A DNA stretch of 64,000 bases from Lineus longissimus (GCF_910592395.1 NC_088323.1:9112001-9176000); one strand, 5' to 3'. Counted from the first letter of the stretch, positions 1 to 12,745 are shown. The notes: generated from the letters alone by a model not told the origin. Translations and numbers: made by a program.

Positions 1-140
1 CGCGTACGCTCAGGAAAATCTAATGAATATTAAATGAGGTCTAAAAATAGTTTTAGGAATACCATTATTATGACGTCACCGATGGAATTTCCTGGTTGGA
101 CTTAGGAAATGTATGATGAAATGACTAGGACTGTGGACTT

Positions 141-159
141 GGGGGGGGGGGGGGGGGGG
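141..159 (+). repeat. poly-G run (19 G)
   Basis: An uninterrupted run of 19 G on the plus strand. It is one of several long G runs in the window and has potential to form G-quadruplexes. Confidence 0.9.
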
Positions 160-170
160 CGTCCCTTCCC

Positions 171-447
171 TTACTTTGTTACTTCGAGATTTTTTCCAAA
201 TGTGCTGGAAGACTCCCAACGGCAAACGAATTTGGAGTTGGTTCTCGAAGTTGTGTTCCGGCGGAGCATCCGGAGGAGAAGATGAACCACCGGCTGGTGA
301 CCTCTCGACTCGAATTTCATGGTGACGGCCCGGTTCTTTGATAGGGTCAGGCCTGCGGAAAACCCCAACACCTTCAGTTTTGCTGGTGTTGCCGCAAAAC
401 ATCGCAGCACAACGCCACCCGACAACCCTTTTCTTCTTCTTCTCCAT
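171..447 (-). pseudogene. possible THAP-like zinc-finger N-terminus
   Basis: Reading leftwards from the ATG at 447, the peptide starts with a lysine-rich stretch, then WRCAAMFCGNTSKTEGVGVF, which resembles the first Cys-x-Cys half of a THAP DNA-binding domain (small residues, then a hydrophobic F-x-P-like turn). Further on, HNFENQLQIRLPLGVFQH resembles the segment after the Cys-x-x-His half. The second cysteine is only available in another frame, so the domain is either frameshifted or the call is wrong. A 19 bp poly-G run lies just downstream. Alternative: a chance open frame. No intron or partner gene was recognised. Confidence 0.27.
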
Positions 448-812
448 AATCGTCAATTCTTATCGTGTATATATCGTGTGTATATATATATCGTGTATCC
501 TGTAAGGACAGGATGGAATGTCAATGGTCAATGACAGTTGTAAATAGACGAATGAGATTTTTTTTCGCGGGAATGTAAACCACCGCGAATGTAAACCACT
601 GTTCATGTTGTGACGTCATCAACGAAAACGTCGTCGGCGTAGCATGATTTCAACGGCATCGAAGCGAGCCGTCCGGGCGGGATTAAAACCATCAATTTCT
701 AGAAAATGTGCATTTCGATTCGAAAACCTTACCGATCTATGAGAAAGTGACGTAGTCATTTGTCAAAAACAGCTAAAACATTAAATGGTGAAATTGGACA
801 CGAGTTACCCTT

Positions 813-993
813 TAACTTCTGTATCAAAATTACTGAAATGAAACCTTGACAAAAGGACACTGACCGTTCTGTTAAAATCATATATAGACTTTATAATATG
901 TTTATCTTGAGAATCTGCTCCAATGATATTTCTAAGGTGGGTAGCAGTTCCATTTGCCCGTACAGGAATATAACCTGATCAAGGCCCTTTTAA
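813..993 (-). pseudogene. LINE reverse-transcriptase fragment, left copy of segment X
   Basis: This stretch matches 37034-37217 closely, where it belongs to an open minus-strand reverse-transcriptase fragment. It is the left piece of segment X, cut off from the rest (from 5658) by the TTAA-flanked element that begins at 994. In the right-hand copy the two pieces are contiguous, with a single TTAA. Homology stops at about 813, the left edge of this duplicated copy. Confidence 0.7.
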
Positions 994-1809
994 GTGTCAG
1001 TCCATGATACCACCATGCAGGATCATGCAAATGGTGGCAAGGTGGGGGGTCAACAGATCTAGTTGTAATTTCTACCACAGACCTGTCCTAGGGTACTATA
1101 AAGGCTGGTGGATTGGTTTCGAAAATAACCCCACAGTTTTGGGGTACGGCTGTTAACCATTTCCTACTCATTTTCCTTTTAAAAAAACATGCATTATCCC
1201 TCAAAATAGGCTAAGTCTTTTGTCAATTTTCGTGCATCAAACAGAATTATCACTAAACACCGCCTATTGAAATTGAAAGTACATGATCTGAGCTACCTTT
1301 TCATGCCTTTTGTTTTGCCCCAGGTACATTTTAAAGACAGGTACAGTACGTCCCAAAAACAATGCAATCTCAAATTTCAGTAAAAAGGCAATTTTAACTC
1401 TCCTTTAGCTCCAACACTGCAGTTTTTTAGGTGATGCCACTTCCAGGTAAGGAAGTCAGAATGCTGTTTTTTAATTTGCAAAAGAAAAAAATCCGGCCGC
1501 CCTTACGGTTTTCCGGTGAGGGGGTCGAGTCGCGCCCTTCTCACTGGTGCCCATTTTTTGCCCATTCCCTCAGATAACTGACGAACTACACATGCTTTCC
1601 AAATAAAATTACATTTTTAGATGTTAGTGAACCCCCCTCTCCCTTGCCCTCCCACACACTCCCTCAAACAACCTAGAGGCCTTTATTACCCCTGTGGAGG
1701 CTTAGCGGTCTAGGCGGAAACGAAAACCAGCAACGACAACAACAACAACAGTTACAGTTACAATGCATTGTGTACATGCACATGTACATTGTGTGATAGT
1801 CTATTGAAA

Positions 1810-3851
1810 ATGGAACCTGAAAAATCACAGTTGAATTGTGGATTTGCTGTCATATCCAAGGATATCGAGTGTGGTACTTACGCTTCATACCCCAATGACA
1901 AGAGTGTGATCCCCTTGAAACAATGTAAGAAGGATGTGCACTCCCATTTGATGCGTTGGATGTCCTCCAGGAAAGCCAGTCAAGTCAAAAGTGAATGGGA
2001 GCTCGTAGCACTTCGTGCTGGCGTGTTTGATATGAGTTCTCCAGTTCTGGACACCACAATATGCCCGAACCACCGATACAAGTTGAGTTTATCATGGAAT
2101 CAGCAAAGGAGATGCCAGCACCCACTTCATCAACCCTCTAAAACAAGTCGGAAGCCCAGAAAAGATGGTGGTTCAGTTCATCGAGTGATGTCTCGGGAAA
2201 TATACATCAAGTAGGGAGTTTTTGTCCCAGTTGGCTCAGGTAAGGGATCAGTCTCAAAATCACTGAAGTAGAAAAGAAGCAGTAGGCCTGTAATGATACC
2301 CACTCTGACTAAACCTAACTTTGGTGCAAAACCAACTGAGTGATAACGATTTACCACTTCACTTGTGTTCTTCCTAGAAAGTTGATTGGAGCCTTGGCTT
2401 TATGATCAGGAAGTCCCAGTTATGATTCCCTGCCAGTGCCACTGGAGGTGATGCTTCACTGCCGTACAAAATCAGCATGGCCGGTCGCATTATCAAAACA
2501 AGTCTATCATCATCATCATGTCCTCACACTATTATATTGCACATCATATTATCATTACCCCCATAATCTGACCAGTGCCTTTTCAGCTCTGTGTAAAGGA
2601 TGTGAGGCTAAACATCGAGTATCTGTGGCAAATGTAGAACCAGCACCCATGGATACAGAGGTGAGTTGAATGAAAAAAAAGGGGAGAAGATTCGGGTGCA
2701 TATTGGTTAATTCTGCCTGCAGCGACTGACTTACATGTAAGAAGGTCACTGATGAGAGAGGAGGGACTAAGCTGAAAACCTTGATGCCATTCTGGCTCCC
2801 ATCTCCTTGGCAATGAGGGATTCTAAGCTAAACCTGATTCTCCATCAATATCTTTTTTCAGTCCGCTGTTGCCTCTTCCTCTGTTCAACAAGTCGACGCC
2901 TTAGAAAACCCAGCAGACGGGACAGAAGGGCAATCTCTCAAGTCAGATATACATGTAAATGTAGGCCATGAGGTAAGTGTTCAGTCATCGCATGGTTAAT
3001 GAAGTTTTTTACTGCAAGCATTTCGAGCTGATTTGACTAGACCACCAAGTACTATACAGGGTGGCCTGAAACTGAAAATTGGTTCGGTACACATCCCAAT
3101 ACTCGCAGCCAGCCGAACGAAAAGCGGAAATCAACAAAAGATGATGCTGGTACGCAAGAGCAGCGAAAACCGGTGCAAAAAATGTCGATTTGTTCTATCT
3201 TTGTCCGCGAGAGGCGCTGCATTTCTGAGTTTGTTATATATCATACACATACTTGCCAAATACTATGCTGATATTTTCAGGGAGGAGTTGGAGATGTTCA
3301 GTATCCAATTAAGATTCAATCAGCAAGTGGTGGTGAAGGTGATGGATCTTCCTCTGAAACAGATTTGCTTATCAAGGTGAGATATGAACTACTGAGAGCA
3401 CAGTCTGATAGGGTGGTAAAATTATCCTTTCTGCTTCTAAAGTTTCGTGACCACTTTACGAGATGAGGTGTGTCACTTTTTACGTAATTGGTAAATGAAC
3501 AGTATCAGAAGCTCTGTTAATGAGAACTTCATAGTGCATGATTGCCATTTGAAGACCTATGTTGCCTCTTTGCAGAGAGGCCACCCTCTATACAGCGGCC
3601 TTTCCAAAAAATATTATCTTATAAAATGTATTATCTGTTTTTTTCAGGGTCGCCACTTTTTACCAGGGAATGGTGGCTCGAGCCCTAGCACAGAGACCAC
3701 TAGTGGGAATAATGATGCTCGTGATATACTAGACATCACGTGGGCCCCAACCCCAGCGCCAAAGAATTTTGAGCTTGCCACGCTGAATAGGTTTCTGCAG
3801 CAGGGAGGATGTGCACCAGTAGAAGGCCAGCTCCAAACTGCAATTGGTTAA
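1810..3851 (+). pseudogene. five-exon element-borne gene with Cys/His-rich N-terminal domain; premature stop in exon 1
   Basis: Predicted exons are 1810-2239, 2587-2660, 2862-2972, 3281-3376 and 3648-3851. All junctions have good GT/AG sites (donors GTAAGG, GTGAGT, GTAAGT, GTGAGA; acceptors ending TTTTCAG) and compatible phases, giving about 304 codons. The start ATG at 1810 has A at -3. Exon 1 contains a zinc-ligand-like region (CPNHRYKLSLSW, then RRCQHPLH) and MSREI; exon 2 adds CKGC. From memory, this arrangement occurs in a family of multi-copy, transposon-like invertebrate proteins. An in-frame TAG at 2212-2214 interrupts exon 1, yet the frame continues correctly to the splice donor. The last exon either ends at 3851 or splices at a weak GTTAAA donor at 3847; the C-terminal half expected in that family was not found. 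It lies wholly between the TIRs of the 994-5653 element. Confidence 0.6.
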
Positions 3852-5620
3852 AAAATGATTTTATAGCGATATCTTGGGATAAATTTGAACTTTGGCTTTC
3901 AGTAAACAATTGTAAATGCCAAGATAGATTTTTAATGTCAGTATACTTAGTAGCGCTAATGTCAGTTTTGAACAACCAAGCCTGCTACTGGAAAGTGGGA
4001 CTCTCTCCTGATACTATCCTGCACTTGGGCCTGACATGTAGTACCGTAAATGAGGTGTTACTAGTATTGGTCCCTCCCTAGTAGTGGTTAGTAGTGGTTT
4101 GGCTATTGTCTGCAAAATAGCCTTTTTGCTATGTATCATTATATTAGCTTGTAAATAAATCACCCATTTGTAAAAAAAAAGTGTCCCTGCTTCTTAGGTG
4201 GCAGCACTGTCCTCTGCAGACAGGTACAAGTGTAGCATGTGGAAAGTTGTGATCTCTCCTAAGGGACTGGACAGTACCGTAACTCAGTTCATGAAAAACT
4301 TCTCCATTCCAGTACATGTATATGTACAATTTAGCCAATGCTAGAGCAACTCCAGGAGAACATTTCACCGCCAACCAAGGAGCTAAAAACTTCCAATAGC
4401 AGTACTCTGACGGTGCAGCCAACTGCAGGGTTGTCCTCATCAAACAGTAATTACAGTAGGAACTGCACCTTTGGTCAATTGGCTCCTTAGCAATGGAAGG
4501 TGTTACTAGTATGTGAAATGAGCACTTCTGCAAGGTTCTTAGGAACCGGATGATCCCTGCATGGGTTGATAAAGATGTATTAGTAGGTCATACCACATGC
4601 CCTTCAGGTGCCTTAGCCATGGGGGGGGGGGGGGGGGGTCCAACCCTTACAACATGCTCTGGCAGCATGACACAGGCTAATGAATGGGTCAACATTAGCA
4701 TCCTCACCAACAAGGGGGTTTCTTTAGGTTTTCGGACATGTAGCTTATTCAATTACGTTGCCATCAGGTAGGCCAAGGCCGAAATGTTATTTGAAATTCA
4801 AATCAGCATTTCAGGACCTATGGGGCCCAATTCCCCAAAGGGCTTTCATCAAGGGCAAATTTGTAGTGATGAGCTTGTTCTTTTTTGGGGGAAAAATGCA
4901 AGTGGAGTTATTTACCGGTAGGCCTACTTAAAATAGGTTAGTAGGCCTAGGCATGGGGGGGGGGGGGGGGGGGGGGTGATCATGGTGGTTGACAGTAACT
5001 ACTAATCCTCATGGCCAGCACCAAGCATAAATTATGTGTTCATTATGCATTTATTTTATGATTCATCAAGTGTACAAAAGGTGGCAGCACTAGCCAATGA
5101 GTGTCATTTTGGTGGAAAATAGCACTTTTTCCTTGGTTTATCCTGGGAAAACAGTAAAAGCGGCCGGAAATTTTATTTCTGATTTTGAAAGTAGGTATCA
5201 TTACCTTTATCATGTGCAAGCCACAGCATTCAAAGACCTGCAGTGTTGGAGATATGAGCGTCGATAGAGAGCTCTTCCTAAGCACTGCCCCTAGGTATGC
5301 ATAATTACTAGGCCTAGCACGACCAAAGTATGAAGTGTTACTCAATGACCTGTCGCAGAATGGAAGATCTCATCAAATACTTCCATCATACAAAGGGGGA
5401 AAATCCAGCTATTTTTTTTAGTCTCTGCAGGAGTGCCCAACATTGACCCAAAAATACACAAAAAATAGGGGGAAAAAAGCTAAAACAAGCCCCCTAACTA
5501 GGCCTGCCCCCAACTCGGTTGCTAGTGATTTTTGAGAGTCATCAATTGCTGTGTAATGATGTCTTAGTGGAAGGATCTTGCATACCTAATCTCGTTAAAA
5601 ACGGTTGACCCCCACCTTGC
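3852..5620. other. non-coding interior of the TTAA element
   Basis: No convincing exon was found. The stretch holds two long plus-strand G runs (18 G at 4621-4638, 22 G at 4955-4976) and ends in the right TIR. Confidence 0.5.
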
Positions 5621-6190
5621 CACCCTCTGCATGGTGGTATCATGGACTGACACTTAACAATGTTAGATTACAAATTGATGGTTGATTACAAAAAAAACAC
5701 AGCTCAATTGTAGGTCTATGCTATTTGGAGACATCACAGGATGAAATTTGGTTAACAAGATATTCGTCTGACATAGTTTATAGTTAAAAACTTGAGAGTT
5801 AATTGTTTGCGATTTAATTGCAGATTTAACCCTTGGTGATGAACATTGCGGTATCACTGATTATCTGGAAGCAACCACTGTAGCGGAAAAGTACTTGGTA
5901 GCAGGTAGTATTTCACCTAATTGAATTGCAGGGTTACCAGCAGCTATTTCAGCATTTCAATTGACGTTGTGTGCTGCCTCATGATCTTAGCTAGATGTAC
6001 CGGTATTCTGAATTTGGATTCTACACAGTATGCTTTTTTGTGACTGTATGAATTTATCACGCCTTTTTATTGGGCCATGGTTACACACACTGTATACTTC
6101 ATTTACGTGTGACCAAGCTACATGTGCATACATGCAGTGCTCGAGCTTTAAAGCATGGTATTCTATGGACCATTGTATGTCTTCTGTTCC

Positions 6191-6391
6191 AGGGCCCATA
6201 TGCATAAAACTTCTCAGCTCTTAAATTTGTTTTTCACTGAAGGGTCGCCTACGATTTCCTAGCAAAGAAAATTACTTAAGTGGGATGCATATAACCTATC
6301 TAAGGTAATACTTATGAAAGAATTTATCCTTCGGCCCAAGTTTTTTTTCTAAGGATCTTTTGATACTTCAGATGCTTTATGCATACGGGCC
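6191..6391. mobile_element. short MITE with GGGCCC-starting TIRs
   Basis: The left end GGGCCCATATGCATAAAAC and the reverse complement of the right end GGGCCCGTATGCATAAAGC form an imperfect 19 bp TIR around about 200 bp. The same element sits at 37752-37945 in the other X copy, with an eroded left end, so insertion predates the duplication. It has no coding capacity. Confidence 0.6.
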
Positions 6392-7430
6392 CAGGCCCTT
6401 ATACAACAAACCGTTCAAAGGGTCTTTTCTAACAGCCTTTTTGCAATTAACTTCATTAAGTGCTTGAAGAGCACTACACAATACCAATTGATAAGCCATC
6501 CAGGATGTCCATGTGTTTCTTTTCACTTCCAATGTACCTTATTAATCAGTGACCCTTCCAGTGTTGCTTCACACGCAAAAAAAACCCACAATTTTTCATG
6601 TGACTTTTTGGGTACATTTCACCTAAAGGTTACAGCATATTTTATGCCCAATGTTTTAACCAAGACCCAATTATCAAGCAAGACGACTTTCAGCTAAATG
6701 CTGGTATTTTTTAATTGATTTTAAGGCTGCGAAAAAAATTCAATTGTCTCTTAATTAGGTTGTTCCGTAGCTCCACAAAAACAAGAAGTGATAACTACTG
6801 GCTAATACAAAATGAGTTAATTTCTTTAACCAAAATAATGCATATATATATTTACAAACCGCTTAGGATAAAGTTCATACACCGGGAAATAATTTAATAT
6901 CACAATGTCAATGCCTCAAATGCCACTATCCTCATCTCATGAAAAGTCATAGTTATGTACATGTACAATCCTGAATGTCGGTACCTCTCGAATGACTACG
7001 GGATAAAGTTTGTCATGACCGTGATTAACGTAAATGACACCAGATGTCGATATCATGAAAGACTCACAATGACTAACACAACACAACTGCTCATCCACGT
7101 CTCTTATAAACAATTGATTTCCCATGATTGGGCTCATCCACAACTCTGTTGAAAAATGGATTTCCCTTGACAGGGCTCATCCATTTTGTTGCACACACGA
7201 CGGAATTCCCAGAAGGTATCGTGTTGATGAAGTGCCTGTCTCAAGGCCTCGTTCGTACACTGCATATAAAATGCACACTGGCTCACAGTTTCACATGTAC
7301 ACGAATGTACATCGTTTTGAGAAGTCTTAAACATGGATTAAAATCCCATCTCACAGATACTGACTTCCTGCCACCTGTTTAGGTACACTTCTGCCTCCAT
7401 ATCAGAATGTTCCCAACACATAATTTAGCT

Positions 7431-7836
7431 GCGCTTACACCACGAAATATTGGTGGACCAATTGCACTTACACCACCACATTGCCGCGACAAATTGGTTC
7501 GGCAATCCATTGCCGATACAAATTGCCGAGCGAATTTGTCCCACCAAGCTTGATGGTCCAAATTCGCCCGGCTTGTTAAAAGCTCGGCTTTGTCGTGGTG
7601 TACGCGCAAATGGTTCGGCAATTAGCTAGTTAGATGGTTCGGCTCCAGGCGGCGCTTTCGAAATGGCGCTTTCTGCCAAGGCTTTCCGCGTTCTGCTTAT
7701 TGTTTGCGCGCCATCTGTAGCCGGATTTTATAACTAGCTGCAGCGCTGGTGTAAGCGCTTGGTGGATTTTCGATGGTGCGGCATTGGTTCCCGAACCAAG
7801 ATTGGTGGTCCATTTTCAGGTGGTGTAAGTGCGGCT
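7431..7836. mobile_element. compound MITE with ACACCAC-type TIRs
   Basis: The left end GCGCTTACACCACGA and the reverse complement of the right end GCCGCACTTACACCACC form the outer inverted repeat; a second inverted end (TCGTGGTGTACGCGC, ending at 7607) lies inside and matches the short stand-alone copy at 38036-38212. The homologous position in the other X copy (about 38400-38410) lacks the insert. This looks like one element extended by, or nested with, a relative. Confidence 0.65.
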
Positions 7837-10180
7837 CTTACCTCTTTGAATGGGCTAATATTGTCCTCATTTTATGAGCTTACATTCACTTGTGCTGATA
7901 TGCCATCTTGTTAATTGGGAAGGGAAGAAGGGTTGGGCAAAACAGAGGAAGAAACCAAATTTAGTTGAGAAAATTTTAACCAGGTGGCAGCAAAATATCT
8001 CTAGCAGTCAGCATTGTTACAATATTTGTAAAAAGTTGGCTTCAATAAATAAAGTTACGACCGAACCACTGACTGCACATAGGTTCACGACCGAACATAG
8101 GTTAGGGTAATTATAATTCTTTATTTTTCGTCATAATTGATCATCACACTATCGAATACACCATACCTGTAAATACATGTATGAAGTGAATCGGACTTTC
8201 AGGAGCAGAAATGCATTTGATCAAATTTTCCTACAATTCTTTAATACGTATAATGTCATATTGTCCATGTTTCCAGATGGACTGATTATTTAATTAGTAT
8301 ATTCACAAATAAGGGCGCATTTGTGCTGTTTTGTTTTCTTTCACGAATATTCTCCCACGTCAGCACCATCGATCCAGGGCGTTGGAAGACCTGCCTTGAA
8401 CAATATTGCTTCCCGGCGACCACGTGTGACCTCCAGGGATAATAGCGAGAATTAGCACCGTTCCGACTCCCACTCCGACAGAAACTCCGAGAGCGAAGAG
8501 CAGCAATCAATGGACAGACGCGACTTAAATGATTTGATGGACGGTAACTGTTTCCACTCCTGGAAAACCATCAGACGTGGGTAAAATCTATATACGCTGA
8601 TCTGCAGTCAGTGGTTCCCTAAACATTCGTGACGGACACGACAACTGAGACCAAGTAAGTTTTAGTTTTATGAGCCACATAATTCGCAAAAACATTTATC
8701 GAAGGTATAAAGTACAACAACCATTTACCATGCGAAAAAAATAATTAGGCTAATCGCGCTTCACTTGGACAGGATTTGCCAAATGTAAATCAGCTTTAAA
8801 GTTATTGATGACGTCATCGTTTACTGAAAGCCATTGTGCAATTGCCCGTTGAGCGGAGCCTGATGTCAAATCGGAAGAAAATTGTGATCTCTCTAATTTT
8901 AGTGAATGAAAAATAGGACTTTAGGAATTGAAAATCAAACGGCGCGTGTTTCGATGATATTTAAACCACACTCAGATCCAATTTCGAAGTACAGTTAGCC
9001 TATTTTACTGATCAACGCCTCCAATGCCGGCGCAGCGTTGGTGTGGCTCTCCTGTTGGCGGGGAAAACGGCCGACCTGATGTCGGAAACAATCGTTTTCC
9101 CCCCACAACATCAGAGCTCGATCCGCTACAAGTTGCGCTGATCAGGATAAAGGTGAATTACAAAACCAGCATGTTTAGTTACCTCTCTGATCTGGCGTCC
9201 CTTATAGTTCTGCTGTGATACACATCCAATAGATCGCGATGGCATGATTACTTTAGTTCTACCAAAACAGCGTTTAATCAATAACAACACAATTGGCGTC
9301 AATAATTTTATTTTGTAAGATTGATTCAAAGAAAACAGTGCATGATACTTTGACATCGGTTGCTTTGAAAATCGATATCATGGAATAAGATACTCGGCAT
9401 GTTCACGCAGTTACATAGCTATTGGGATTCAGATCATTGAACCTTAAGCAAACTTTTTGACACTGCGACATGTGATCATGATTGCATGCGACACATATAG
9501 CTCGTTTACGGTGGTCATCGCAGGTAACTGCGACAGGAATCGGTTATCGCTGCTGAACTGAGCCAAAATTCAGATAAAATTTGAGGGACATTTTAAGATT
9601 CTATTCAATTTTCTGGTAATTTGCATGTACCCTTCGTTGCATCCTCTAATCTTAGATACAATCTTACCAAAGAAATGCGAAATGTACTATCCTTATCAGC
9701 TGTATGAGCTGCGAAAGGATAGAATTTTCGAATATGGCTGACCCTCTATACAGGAGAGGGGTTATTTTTGCTGCGTACCACTATAGTTATATACTTTAAA
9801 AATCGATTATCGCTGCTCTCCTGGGCCAACATCCAAATAAGATTTGTGGAACATTTTAAGATTTTGTTCAGTTTTCTGAACATTTGCATGCGCATCCTAT
9901 TCTGTTGCATATTCCTTTAAGATTCTTAGTGTCTATAAAGATTCCAACTAAATATCCTATAACGAATGTAAAGTTTTTGGCTTACTAAAGTAATGCAAAA
10001 TCTATGGTCTCTATCACCTTATCAGCTGTTTAATATGTACGAGCTGCGTAGATAATTTTCCAGTAAGGCTGACCTCCTTGCAAGAGAGGTTACAACTTTA
10101 GGTAGTATCTTTAAAAATCGAACCTGACAAAATCGTTACCTCTTGTCTATGGAGAGTGAGCTGGGCCGCAGGGGCCTCAA

Positions 10181-10846
10181 TCTTCGTATTTACCCAACGG
10201 ACTTCACTGGAATGGGCTGGGACGTCATACTGTTGCGACGCTTTGTCGGGGGGGGGGGGGGGGGGGGGGGGGGGAGGGGGGATTTTAACTCTTGGTCACC
10301 ATTAAGACGTCTTTCCTGTATCAATTTTATTGCTTCTCTTGTACAATCCGACACGGATGTAGAGTAAACATGCTCTACACCCGTAATTCCGATCACTGGT
10401 TATTCTGAGTACTCTTTCTGGGGATTCCCTGGGGTTCTCTCTCATGCATTGGTTTGTTATTAACATGTGTCTAAGGCGACAGTGATATCTCTCCTTGGTA
10501 CAAGTGACGTGGCGGGTCCCTCGAAACGGCCTAAGTTTGGTATCGGTCACGTCAACTTGCATCATTGGATTTGTGAATCGATATTGCCTCCCTCTAGAAG
10601 AAAACCTCAAACTCAATAACCTCATGTACCGTAAACAATTCCAAACTCAAAAGTACACATTATATTTAGCTTATTTCCTTTTCCGTTTACCTTTCCTTGG
10701 TTGCTACAATACACAAGTTACTTTTAGTATTTTGCTTTAAACATGAATGGAAATCAATTGAATTACCATAATTTGAGAGGCCATAAACTAAGTACCTTTA
10801 CATGGACTTTTGACTTTAAAGGTTAACTGGAGTCTTTACTTTTAAA
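10181..10846. other. unique spacer with 27 bp poly-G run
   Basis: Present only in the left locus; the right locus carries the LTR element remnant here instead. Its main feature is a run of 27 G at 10248-10274 followed by A and six more G. No gene is supported. Confidence 0.6.
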
Positions 10847-11800
10847 TGAAGTACCCAACATTCTCACAATACTTTCAGGGCGGCTGATGGATGATATGAC
10901 TACACTGTTCCGAACATTGCCAATAATAGATCTGCTCACGTCTATTTGTTGATGAGTTTGGCGATCACGTTCTTTGGTGTCGTACTTTGTTGCGGTTATG
11001 GGTTTGATTTGGTTTGGTTGTCTTTCGTACATTACCGCCAATCGCAACTAGAGAGCAAAAAATTATCACAGACTGGTGTACACCATACTCCGGTGCGATG
11101 GTAGTACTATAATGGGTTGGCCCGCTCTCACTGCTCAGAACGCCCGCCTTTGAATCTGAATGTGCTGAAATCGCATATCCGCTTTACTGTTGGACATGTT
11201 CGACTTTTTATGCTTTTTTATCAAAAATATCAAAGCATGTTGTACATTGCATTTTAAATCTTTTACCGAATGATTTACTCCTTCTACCTAATTATAACGT
11301 ATGAAAAGTGCTGTGTGATGAGGTTTCTTCGTGTAGACGGTGATTTCCAGCGCTGTGATTTCAGCACTTAGACATATTTAATTGGTTCAAGACAGAAACA
11401 GAAATGAACGTTCACCTAGTGGTAGTAGATAACAACAGAGTTACATTACAACCGACTCGACATTTTTTGGTAAATTGCCACATGTACGGTATTTTCTTCA
11501 AGCATTCTTTCTGCATATAATTGTTTGCATCATAAATACAACACAAGGATAATGGAGGCCAATACTAGCTGAGATAATAAGCATGAATATTATATCTGAT
11601 TTAGAGAATGATCTCACACATTTCGACTTATTGCATGAGGAAATAACACTAGGCTTTGTTACAAGTTGAAAGCTTGTTTGTGGTCTATTTTGATTCAGGT
11701 TGACGATATCATCATGATAATGCCAGCACAGCAGGAAGCAAGTCAACTCCCAGACCAAAGGTGGATTAAGTAAGATTACTGCAACAGCATGCTTCCCCCT
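10847..11800. repeat. duplicated segment Y, left copy
   Basis: Matches 43212-43474 plus 44431-45140 and, more distantly, 22255-22880. Around 11105 it shows the uninterrupted target site of the 956 bp element found at 43475. Reading frames are not conserved among the three copies, so it is probably non-coding. Confidence 0.8.
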
Positions 11801-12185
11801 GCTATCAGCGAAATCAGGATTATTATTAACGCCAACCCCCCCCCCCCCAAGGTTTTTGGGTCTGCCGAATCGAATGAAACCATCGTAATCGAGGCAAGGT
11901 GGCCGCCAAATTGAATTTCAACACGTCCGCCCAAATATGTTTTAACCTTTATCTCGAGTATTATGATATATTAATCCTCGATATCAATGCCTGTACCCAC
12001 CTTTCTGAACCAAACCAATCAAATACCGCCATCAAAATGTTGGCGTTCAAAATGGCCGCCATCTTGGTCTCGAGCTTTCAGGCCGGATAAAATCATCTCG
12101 TGTGACCTGGTGACTCGTGTAGTCTTATTTTAACCACTACCTTGTCCATCAAGAATGCTATCCTATATGCAATCTAACCTGGGTC
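11801..12185. other. spacer, no gene seen
   Basis: Contains a 13 C run (11836-11848) and otherwise unremarkable sequence. Confidence 0.4.
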
Positions 12186-12745
12186 ATATAAATAAATAAA
12201 TATAAATAAATATAGAATTTGTAGAAGTGCCTTTCCAGGTCACCCTGCTCAAAGCACTACCTCCTCTATTTTTTGAAGTGAAGATTGAACACGTGTGTTT
12301 TAAGAAGGGATTTGAATTGGGTGAGGGTCTCAGCAGATGTAATTGCTTTGGGGAGTCGATTCCAGAGATAAGGGGCAGCCACGGAGAAACTGCAATCCCC
12401 GTACTTTGATTTTGAGCGAGGTACAAGGAGACACTCTGAACAGGATGACCTGGTAAGGCACCCACCTTCGTTACGCTGCAAAAGTGAAGACAGATATGAT
12501 GGCGCAAGTTCATTGAGGGCCTTGAAACACATCACCAGCACCTTGAAGACAGATCGGCTCTTTACTGGCAGCCAATGGAGCTGCTTCAAGATGGGGGTGA
12601 TGTGATCACGCTTCCTCGTACCACAGATAAGCCTAGCGGCTGAGTTCTGTACCCGCTGGAGCGGAGCAATGGTTTAATCCGGTAAACCGTACAGAAGCCC
12701 ATTGCTCATATCCAGCCTTGACGACAGAATTGGTGCAGATGATGT
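12186..12745 (-). pseudogene. 3' end of a truncated non-LTR retrotransposon (reverse transcriptase C-terminus)
   Basis: The minus-strand reading from about 12740 to 12266 has the C-terminal segment typical of jockey/CR1/Rex-type LINE ORF2: QLHWLPVKSR, FKALNELAPSYLSSLL, YGDCSFSVAAPYLWNRLP and a final FKSLLKTHVF. One frameshift lies near 12675, upstream of an otherwise open 107-codon stretch. The palm domain and endonuclease are absent, as expected for a 5'-truncated insertion. The 3' end on this strand runs into a short AAATA/TAAA-type microsatellite (12186-12213), a common LINE tail. It is inactive. Confidence 0.85.

Larger units (their letters stand above)
994..5653 (+). mobile_element. 4.66 kb TTAA-flanked DNA transposon with long TIRs (Kolobok-like?)
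   Basis: The left end at 994 reads GTGTCAGTCCATGATACC; the reverse complement of the right end at 5653 is identical for the first 27 bases and continues, with a small gap, to about 55. TTAA lies immediately outside both ends (990-993 and 5654-5657). The duplicated copy of this locus at 37211-37217 has one TTAA and no insert, so the boundaries are directly supported. TTAA target duplications are known for the piggyBac and Kolobok superfamilies; the ends do not look like piggyBac. It contains a spliced plus-strand gene (1810-3851). I see no transposase catalytic domain, so it may be a non-autonomous or internally decayed element, and assignment to Kolobok is inference. Confidence 0.85.
5658..10180. 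repeat. duplicated segment X, left copy
   Basis: Near-identical over most of its length to 37218-40738, including a conserved series of short motifs around 8140-10140. Differences are discrete: a MITE at 7431-7836 is absent at the corresponding site near 38400, and about 800 bp (6460-7265) are replaced at 38036-38212 by a different MITE copy. No reliable gene is visible; a short exon-like minus-strand piece near 8290-8590 is conserved in the other copy. Confidence 0.85.

Noticed and set aside
2340-2460. tRNA-derived SINE
   Set aside because: Box A/B resemblance is weak and there is no second copy or tail.
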